Positions 58,556 to 64,000 of a stretch of 64,000 bases of DNA are shown here, piece after piece. Within the stretch, counting starts at the first letter, position 1. Each line of letters opens with the position of its first letter. The position numbers and the translations under genes were made by a program. Origin of the DNA: Acidovorax sp. A79 (GTDB taxonomy: Bacteria; Pseudomonadota; Gammaproteobacteria; Burkholderiales; Burkholderiaceae_C). A model generated the notes under the pieces. The model saw only the letters and a program-made list of their open reading frames with translations, was not told where the DNA came from and made no database searches. Location of the stretch: positions 2,954,501-3,018,500 of the forward strand of contig NZ_AP028672.1 in assembly GCF_041154505.1 (NCBI RefSeq). Direction: 5' to 3'.

Positions 58556-60571
58556 ATGACAAGAGGATCGGACCATCGCCCGGCACAGTGGCCACAGCGC
58601 ATGGCGCTGGCCCTCCTTTGCAGCGGACTCTCCCACGCCATCGCGCAGGCGGACATCGCCCATCTGCCGCTGGAACAGCTCGTGCAGATGGAAGTCCGGA
58701 CCGCCAGCCGGTACACGCAGACCACCCTGGAAGCACCCGCCCTGGTGAGCGTGGTGACCGCCGACGACATCCGGCTCTTCGGCTACCGCACGCTGGCCGA
58801 GGTGCTGGGCAGCATGCGCGGGCTGTATGTGTCGTACGACCGCTCCTACCACTACCTGGGCACGCGCGGCTTCGCCACGCCGGGCGACTACAACACCCGC
58901 GTGCTGCTGCTGGTCAATGGCGTGCGCTTCAATGACAACCTCTACGACCAGGCCACCATCGGCACCGACTTCCCGCTGGACCTGGACCTGGTGGACCGCG
59001 TGGAGTTCGTGCCGGGGCCGGGCTCCGCCGTCTATGGACCCAATGCGTTCTTCGGCGTGGTCAACGTCATCACGCGCGACGGCCGCCAGCTGGCCGGCCC
59101 GCAGCTGAGCGTGGCGGCCGGCAGCCATGGCAGCGCCAAGGCCCGCTTCTCGGTGGGAACCGTGGACGCACAGGGCGGGGACTGGCTGATCGCGCTGACG
59201 CGCGCGAGCAGCCGGGGCGCGGACCAGTACTTCGCCACGTTCGACACGCCGGCCAGCAACCAGGGCGTCGCGCAGCGCCTGGATTTCGACCGCAGCACCC
59301 AGCTGTTCGCGCGGATGCAGCGCGACGGCCTGAGCCTCACCCTGGCGCACGGCGAGCGCAGCAAGGGCACGCCTACCGCGGCGTTCTCGCAGACCTTCAA
59401 TGACCCGCGCTCGCGGTCCATCGACACCACCACCCGCGTCGCAGCCGAGTATGCGAGCCAGCTGCAGCCCTCCCTCGCGTTCACCGGGCGCGTCCACGCC
59501 GGGCACTACCGCTTCGTGGGCGACTACGCGTACGACTATCCGCCGCCCACGCTCAACCGCGACGTGGGCACCGGCCAATGGTGGGGCACGGAATGGCAGT
59601 GGGTGAGCACGGCCCTTGCACGCCACAAGCTCGCGTGGGGCGTCGACTACCGGCGCGACACCCGCATCCGGCAGCTCAATGCCGACGTGGATCCGCCCGT
59701 GCAATACCTGGATACCCGCCGCGCGGGGAACGCGCTGGGCATCTATGTCCAGGACGAGTTCGCGCTGGCGCCCACGCTCACCCTGCACGCGGGCCTGCGG
59801 TGGGGCAAGCAGTCGGGCAGCGACGGCAGCTTCCACCCCCGGCTGGGCCTGGTGTACTGGTGGAACCCGGCCACGGCCGTCAAGCTGCTGCATGGCACGG
59901 CCTACCGGCCGCCCAACGCCTACGAGCGCGACTACCGGGTGGACCTGCCCGGCGGCATCGTCGACCTGGCGGGCCTGCGGCTCGAAAAGGTGCGCACCAC
60001 GGAGCTGGCGCTGGAACACGCCCCCACCGGCACCACGCGCATGCTGTTGACGGCGTTCAGGTCCGAGGTGACCGACCTGATCTCGCTGGGGGACGCGGGC
60101 ATCCCGGACAGGCTCAGGTTCAGCAACGCGCGGGGCGTGCGCGTGCATGGCATGGAGACCGAGGTGGAGCAGCGCTGGCAAGGAGGGTCGCGCCTGCGCG
60201 TGGCCTACGGGTGGCAGAAGGCGCGCGACGCAGGTGCACCCGAGACGCTGACCAACTCCCCCCGGCACCTGCTCAAGCTGCAGTGGTCGGACACGCTGGC
60301 GCTCGCGGCGCCGGGGCAGGGCAGGCCGGGGCAGTATGCCGTCGAGGCCATTGGCGTGGGCGCGCGCAGGACGCTCGCGAACGCGCGCCTGCCTGCGCAC
60401 GTCCTGGCCAACCTCGTCTACACGAAGCGCCTGGGGGACGTGGATGTGTCGGTGGGCGTGTACAACGTCTTCAACCGCCGCCACGCGGACCCCGCCTCCT
60501 ACGAAATCCGCGAAGACTCGATCCGGCAGGATGGACGGACCTACCGCGTCAAGCTCACCTACGGGTTCTGA
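58556..60571 (+). CDS. TonB-dependent outer-membrane receptor
   Basis: 671 residues from ATG 58556; a later ATG (MALALLCSGL) is possible. Signal peptide ending SHAIAQA. The plug domain follows (ALVSVVTADDIRLFGYRTLA, EVLGSMRGLYVSYDRSYHYL, VNGVRFNDNLYDQATIG, GPGSAVYGPNAFFGVVNVIT), then the 22-strand barrel, ending in an aromatic residue (RVKLTYGF) as required for BAM. The N-terminal LEQLVQMEVRTASRYTQ is a short TonB-box-containing region. The substrate is unknown. It lies 3 bp before the yfiR-like gene, so it may feed or sense a signal for c-di-GMP control. Confidence 0.93.
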   Translation: MTRGSDHRPAQWPQRMALALLCSGLSHAIAQADIAHLPLEQLVQMEVRTASRYTQTTLEAPALVSVVTADDIRLFGYRTLAEVLGSMRGLYVSYDRSYHYLGTRGFATPGDYNTRVLLLVNGVRFNDNLYDQATIGTDFPLDLDLVDRVEFVPGPGSAVYGPNAFFGVVNVITRDGRQLAGPQLSVAAGSHGSAKARFSVGTVDAQGGDWLIALTRASSRGADQYFATFDTPASNQGVAQRLDFDRSTQLFARMQRDGLSLTLAHGERSKGTPTAAFSQTFNDPRSRSIDTTTRVAAEYASQLQPSLAFTGRVHAGHYRFVGDYAYDYPPPTLNRDVGTGQWWGTEWQWVSTALARHKLAWGVDYRRDTRIRQLNADVDPPVQYLDTRRAGNALGIYVQDEFALAPTLTLHAGLRWGKQSGSDGSFHPRLGLVYWWNPATAVKLLHGTAYRPPNAYERDYRVDLPGGIVDLAGLRLEKVRTTELALEHAPTGTTRMLLTAFRSEVTDLISLGDAGIPDRLRFSNARGVRVHGMETEVEQRWQGGSRLRVAYGWQKARDAGAPETLTNSPRHLLKLQWSDTLALAAPGQGRPGQYAVEAIGVGARRTLANARLPAHVLANLVYTKRLGDVDVSVGVYNVFNRRHADPASYEIREDSIRQDGRTYRVKLTYGF

Positions 60572-60574
60572 GCC

Positions 60575-61120
60575 ATGTCCCACGCCCTGCGCCTGCGCAA
60601 CCTGCTGTGGGCCGGGCTGTGCGTGCTGTGCTGGGCGGGGGGCCTGGCGCATGCCACCAACCCCGTGGAGGAACCCGATCTCAAGGCCGCGTACATCTTC
60701 AACTTCATCCAGTTCATCGAATGGCCCGACAGCGACCTGGCCACCGATGGCGACTGGCCCCTGTGCATCTCTCCCTTCAGTCCGCTCAAGCGCGCCCTGA
60801 CGGCCCTGGAGGGCAAGCCCGCCCGCAAGGGGCGGCCCATCCGGGTGAGGCTGCTGGAACTGGCCGAGCTGCGCCATTGCCGCGTGCTCATCCTGCACGG
60901 CTCCGACATCGAGCCGGTGCTGCGCGCGCTGCGGGCCCTGCCGCCCGCCCACGGCATCCTGACGGTGGCCGATGAGGACGCCGCAGGCAGCCCCGACATC
61001 ATGATCACGCTCAGCCAGCAGAAGAACCGCATCGTGTTCGCCATCAACACCGATGCCACCGCGCGCGCGGGCCTGTCCGTGAGCTCCCGACTGCTGCGGC
61101 TGGCCAGGGCGGCCAGATGA
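60575..61120 (+). CDS. YfiR-family periplasmic protein
   Basis: 181 residues with a signal peptide ending in GGLAHA. The DUF4154/YfiR fold is clear: DLKAAYIFNFIQFIEWPDSD, LCISPFSPL, HCRVLILHGSDIEPVLRALR, GILTVADEDAAGSPDIMITL and LSVSSRLLRLAR. YfiR of Pseudomonas represses the diguanylate cyclase YfiN in the periplasm. Only two cysteines (64 and 102) remain after the signal peptide, spaced as one of the two YfiR disulfides. The stop overlaps the GGDEF-EAL start (ATGA). Confidence 0.93.
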   Translation: MSHALRLRNLLWAGLCVLCWAGGLAHATNPVEEPDLKAAYIFNFIQFIEWPDSDLATDGDWPLCISPFSPLKRALTALEGKPARKGRPIRVRLLELAELRHCRVLILHGSDIEPVLRALRALPPAHGILTVADEDAAGSPDIMITLSQQKNRIVFAINTDATARAGLSVSSRLLRLARAAR

Positions 61121-63072
61121 TGACGATGATGACGAAGAAGAATCAGGAAAAAACGAAGGCGCCCGCCATGCCGCAGGCCCCCGCGCAGGAGCCGGGGGCC
61201 GCGCAGCCCCTGCCGTCGTCGCGGCTCGTGGCCACCGGCCTCCTGGCCGCGGGCCTGGCGCTGCTGACGGTGGTGCTGGCGCTCACGGGCGTGGACTACT
61301 GGAGCACGCGGCAGTCCATGCTGCAGGACAGCCGGGTGGAGGCGGCGATCGTGGCCGACAACATCTCGGCCGCGGTGATGTTCCAGGATGCGCACACGGC
61401 CAGCGAGATGCTGGGGGCGCTGAAGGCGTCGCCGATGGTGCTGGGCGCGGACGTCTACGACCGGCAGGGCCTGCTGCTGGCCCACTACGCACGCGACGCG
61501 GACCAGGCTTTTCCCGCCACGCTGCCGGCCGCGGGCATGGCCGGTGTGGCCGAGCGCGCGGGGCTGCGCGTGCTGGAGATCGCACGGCCCGTGGAGATGG
61601 GCGGCGTGGTGTCGGGCACGCTGTACTTTCGCAAGTCCATGAGCGCGGTGTACGCCCGCCTGGCCATCCGCTTCGTCAGCGCGCTGCTGATCGCGGGGTG
61701 CGTGATGGCCCTGGCGGCCGCGATGGTGCTGCGCAGCCAGGCGGCCGTGCGCAACGCCGAAAACCGCCTGCACACGCTCGCCCACACCGACGCGGTCACC
61801 GGCACCGGAAACCGGCACGCGTTCAACGAACGCCTGGCCGCCGAGATCGAGCGCGCGCGCGGCCTGGGCTCCCGCGTCGCCCTGGTCTACATCGACCTGG
61901 ACAACTTCAAGACCCTCAACGACACCTTCGGGCACGCGGCCGGGGACGGCCTCCTGCGCCAGGTGGCCCGGCGCCTGCAGTCCGTGGTGCGCGCCGCCGA
62001 CGCGATCTCGCGCCTGGGCGGCGACGAGTTCGCCGTGATCCTGCGGCTGGACATGGACGACGCGGCACTGAACACCTACGGCCAGCGCATCGTGGGCGTC
62101 TTTCGCCCCACCTTCACCGAAGTGGGCCAGCAGGTGACCATGACCTGCAGCGCCGGGATCGCCATCTTTCCAGACGATGCGGCGGACATGGACAGCCTCG
62201 TGAGCAACGCCGACACGGCCATGTACCGGGCCAAGGACATGGGCAAGAACCGGTGCGTGCGGTTTGACGCGTCGATGAACCTGGCGGTGGTCCGCCGCCA
62301 GGCCATCGAGCATGCGCTGCGCGCCGCGCTCGACCAGGGCGAGGGCATCGCGCTGCACTACCAGCCCCTGTTCGCCGCCGCCGGCAAGGCGCTGGTGGGC
62401 GCGGAGGCGCTGCTGCGCTGGTCGCACCCGGAGCTGGGCCATGTCCCGCCGCTGGAGGCCGTGATGGTGGCGGAGGACTGCGGCCTCATCGTCCCGCTGG
62501 GCTACTGGGTGATGCGCACCGCCTGCCGCGATGCCGCCCGGTGGCAAGCCGGCGGGCCCCTGCGGGTATCGGTCAACATCTCGGCGCGGCAGCTGGGCGA
62601 TGCGCAGTTCCTCGAACGCGTGATGGACATCCTGCGCGAGGAAGGCCTGCCCGCCCACCTGCTGGAGATCGAGCTCACGGAAACCGTGCTCATGGACAAC
62701 ATGGAAGCGGGCGCGCACACGCTGCACCGCCTGAGCCAGCTGGGCATCCACCTGGCCATCGACGACTTCGGCACCGGCTATTCGTCGCTGGCCTACCTGC
62801 GGCAGCTGCCGATGCGCCGCCTCAAGATCGACCGCAGCTTCGTCAAGGACCTGCCCGGCCACGAACACAGCCGCACCATCGTCAACGCCATCGTGGCCCT
62901 GGCCCATGGCCTGGGGCTGCAGATCACGGCCGAAGGGGTGGAAACGCCGGAACAGGCCGACTACCTGGTGCACCAGGGCTGCGACGTGCTGCAGGGCTAC
63001 CTGTTTGCGCGGCCGATGCCGGTGGAGCAGTTTCAGGCACTGCTGCAGGAAGGCACCACGCGCCGCGCCTAG
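61117..63072 (+). CDS. Membrane GGDEF-EAL protein with CHASE8-like sensor (YfiN-like)
   Basis: 651 residues. Membrane segment at about 37-57, a periplasmic CHASE8-like domain (SRVEAAIVADNISAAVMFQD, GADVYDRQGLLLAHYARDAD), a second segment at about 187-207, then GGDEF (RLGGDEFAVI near residue 301, with RxxD site RAAD) and EAL (VGAEALLRW near 428, ELTETVLM, AIDDFGTGYSSL, KIDRSF, AEGVETPEQ). Both domains keep their catalytic residues, so it could make or break c-di-GMP. Unlike YfiN it carries an EAL domain. It is coupled to the YfiR-like gene, which probably restrains it. Confidence 0.93.
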   Translation: MMTMMTKKNQEKTKAPAMPQAPAQEPGAAQPLPSSRLVATGLLAAGLALLTVVLALTGVDYWSTRQSMLQDSRVEAAIVADNISAAVMFQDAHTASEMLGALKASPMVLGADVYDRQGLLLAHYARDADQAFPATLPAAGMAGVAERAGLRVLEIARPVEMGGVVSGTLYFRKSMSAVYARLAIRFVSALLIAGCVMALAAAMVLRSQAAVRNAENRLHTLAHTDAVTGTGNRHAFNERLAAEIERARGLGSRVALVYIDLDNFKTLNDTFGHAAGDGLLRQVARRLQSVVRAADAISRLGGDEFAVILRLDMDDAALNTYGQRIVGVFRPTFTEVGQQVTMTCSAGIAIFPDDAADMDSLVSNADTAMYRAKDMGKNRCVRFDASMNLAVVRRQAIEHALRAALDQGEGIALHYQPLFAAAGKALVGAEALLRWSHPELGHVPPLEAVMVAEDCGLIVPLGYWVMRTACRDAARWQAGGPLRVSVNISARQLGDAQFLERVMDILREEGLPAHLLEIELTETVLMDNMEAGAHTLHRLSQLGIHLAIDDFGTGYSSLAYLRQLPMRRLKIDRSFVKDLPGHEHSRTIVNAIVALAHGLGLQITAEGVETPEQADYLVHQGCDVLQGYLFARPMPVEQFQALLQEGTTRRA

Positions 63073-63081
63073 CCGCCCAGG

Positions 63082-63444
63082 TCACGATGCCCCGTGGTAG
63101 CACGGCGCCACCTCGCGCACCTCGACGGTGGCCCATTCGGCGGCCGGGCATTCGCGGGCGATGGCCACGGCCTCGTCGCGCGTGGCGCAGTCGAGCAGAA
63201 AGAAGCCGCCCACCATTTCCTTCGTCTCGGCGAACGGCCCATCCACCAGCCGGGACTGCCCTTCGCGCACCTGCAGGCGCACGGCCTGGTCGGTGGACGC
63301 CAGCGACTCGGTGGCGCGCAGCAGGCCCCGGGCCTTCAGGCCCTCGCCAAAGCGCAGCATGCGGGCATACGCCTCCTGGCCTCCCGCCAGCCCGCGCTCG
63401 GCCCGCTGGCCGTGGGGTTCCATGATGAGCAGCATGTAGGGCAT
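63082..63444 (-). CDS. YciI/DGPF-family protein (second copy)
   Basis: 120 residues from ATG 63444 (MPYMLLIMEPHGQRAE). Motif DGPFAETKEMVGGFFLLDC near residue 68. It is a paralogue of the 53.7-kb protein but stands alone, convergent with the GGDEF-EAL gene. No sigma factor is next to it. Confidence 0.93.
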   Translation of the reverse strand: MPYMLLIMEPHGQRAERGLAGGQEAYARMLRFGEGLKARGLLRATESLASTDQAVRLQVREGQSRLVDGPFAETKEMVGGFFLLDCATRDEAVAIARECPAAEWATVEVREVAPCYHGAS

Positions 63445-63515
63445 GAGAGGGTCTCCTGGCGAAGCGAGAGGGGAGGGTGGCAAAGCGAAAGGCGCCATCC
63501 TACCAGCAGCCTTTA

Positions 63516-63580
63516 CTACTGTTTTTATAGCTATCAGCGCTTATCCATCAAGCGCTGGCGGCACTTTTCATCAAAACCTT
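63516..63580 (+). repeat. Dispersed palindromic element, copy F
   Basis: CTGTTTTTATAGCTATCAGC, then GCTTATCCATCAAGCGCTGG and a GGCACTTTTCATCAAAACC tail. The second stem is AGCGCTT...AAGCGCT with one arm intact. It lies between the YciI gene and the leu leader. Confidence 0.7.
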
Positions 63581-63617
63581 GCGCAGCGCAGCAAGCCTGT
63601 GCTATCTTCAGGCCTCT

Positions 63618-63704
63618 ATGCAACGCAGCATGCTCCTACCCACCCTATCGCTAGGCCTACTAGTGCCTGGCCGGGGTCTGCCTGCGTTCGCCACCGTTGC
63701 CTGA
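63618..63704 (+). CDS. leuA leader peptide (leucine-rich)
   Basis: 28 codons from ATG 63618 (or internal ATG 63630): MQRSMLLPTLSLGLLVPGRG and a short tail, stop at 63702-63704. Seven codons are Leu, five of them CTA, which is rare in a high-GC genome (CTC, CTA, CTA, CTA, CTA, CTA, CTG). A weak promoter may precede it (TTGCGC 63579-63584, 18-bp spacer, TATCTT 63603-63608). It is followed by a hairpin and T run and then leuA, the layout of leucine attenuation. Confidence 0.7.
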   Translation: MQRSMLLPTLSLGLLVPGRGLPAFATVA

Positions 63705-63729
63705 TACGCTCAGCGCAACACCTGATCTC

Positions 63730-63803
63730 CCCCTGACCCCGGCCCGCGAACCAGCCTTTGCACATGCAAAGGGCTGCAGGGGATGTCACACGTTTTGTTT
63801 TTT
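63730..63803 (+). promoter_or_regulatory. Leucine attenuator hairpin and T-rich run before leuA
   Basis: An 11-bp stem with one bulged G (CAGCCTTTGCA, 63752-63762; TGCAAAGGGCTG, 63765-63776) is enclosed by an outer CCCCTG / CAGGGG pair (63730-63735, 63777-63782) and followed by TTTTGTTTTTT (63793-63803). The T run begins about 10 bases after the outer stem, so it is not an ideal terminator. Confidence 0.55.
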
Positions 63804-63878
63804 CATTCATTTCGTCTGACCCGTGCACCGCGCCTGTTTTCTTTCTGCGCACCGCACACACCGTTCGTGGAGCCTCTC

Positions 63879-64000
63879 ATGATTGCCAAGCCCGCCACCA
63901 AGTACCAGCCCATCGCCCCGGTCGCGTTGACCGACCGCCAGTGGCCCACCCGCAGCATCACCCGCGCGCCCGTGTGGCTCTCCACCGACCTGCGCGACGG
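63879..64000 (+). CDS. leuA: 2-isopropylmalate synthase (N-terminus, cut by window edge)
   Basis: ATG 63879 begins [20 protein letters not shown] and reaches [12 protein letters not shown] at the edge (40 codons). The pattern K-Y-x-P...DRxWP...APxWxSTDLRDG is characteristic of the longer (LeuA2-like) 2-isopropylmalate synthases that condense acetyl-CoA with 2-ketoisovalerate. The leucine-rich leader supports the assignment. Confidence 0.85.
   Translation, partial: MIAKPATKYQPIAPVALTDRQWPTRSITRAPVWLSTDLRD

Noticed and set aside
54261..58736. A 1491-codon open frame on the minus strand opposite the WG-repeat gene
   Set aside because: It is the antisense shadow produced by strong GC3 bias; its composition is that of reversed codons and no domain is recognisable. 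The plus-strand protein has clear repeats.

Overview
The window looks like a chromosome segment of a high-GC betaproteobacterium, most likely Acidovorax or a close Comamonadaceae relative (inference from protein sequence character, gene order and a dispersed palindrome typical of that group; no database search was possible). It carries the replication-origin gene cluster: mnmE-yidC-yidD-rnpA-rpmH read leftwards, and dnaA-dnaN-gyrB read rightwards. Between rpmH and dnaA lie divergent promoters and DnaA boxes.

Immediately right of gyrB is an acquired block at about 11.6-21.6 kb. It begins with a mazG-like gene broken by a nonsense codon, then a degenerate second copy of the gyrB 3' end. A defence operon follows: hsdM-hsdS, a PrrC-type anticodon nuclease, a DUF1016/PDDEXK nuclease gene, hsdR and a Suppressor-of-Fused domain gene. 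Protein sizes, gene order and a TAEL repeat in HsdS identify it as a type IC (EcoR124/EcoprrI-like) restriction system. HsdS and PrrC are clearly richer in AT than their surroundings.

From 21.7 to 45 kb come housekeeping and accessory genes: a glycine-zipper protein, acylphosphatase, a ferredoxin, two OsmC proteins, a serine hydrolase, a thioredoxin/CcdA/DUF2147 operon divergent from a two-component system, a DUF72 protein, homoserine dehydrogenase behind an apparent Thr/Ile attenuator, a MocR regulator, a TetR/metallo-hydrolase pair sharing an operator, a GDPD, gamma-carbonic anhydrase, a GAF-GGDEF protein, a B12/radical SAM protein and DinG.

From 45 to 64 kb are small stress proteins, a ribbon-helix-helix regulator with 11-bp phased operator repeats next to a PHB-depolymerase-like esterase, an exonuclease, RNase HI, a leftward YciI/SRPBCC/VOC/ECF-sigma operon, a 1320-residue WG-repeat membrane protein, and a tightly coupled TonB receptor-YfiR-GGDEF/EAL operon. 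The window ends in leuA, preceded by a short leader peptide rich in rare CTA leucine codons and a hairpin/poly-T element. Six copies of one dispersed palindromic intergenic element punctuate the window. I saw no tRNA, rRNA, CRISPR array or intact insertion sequence.
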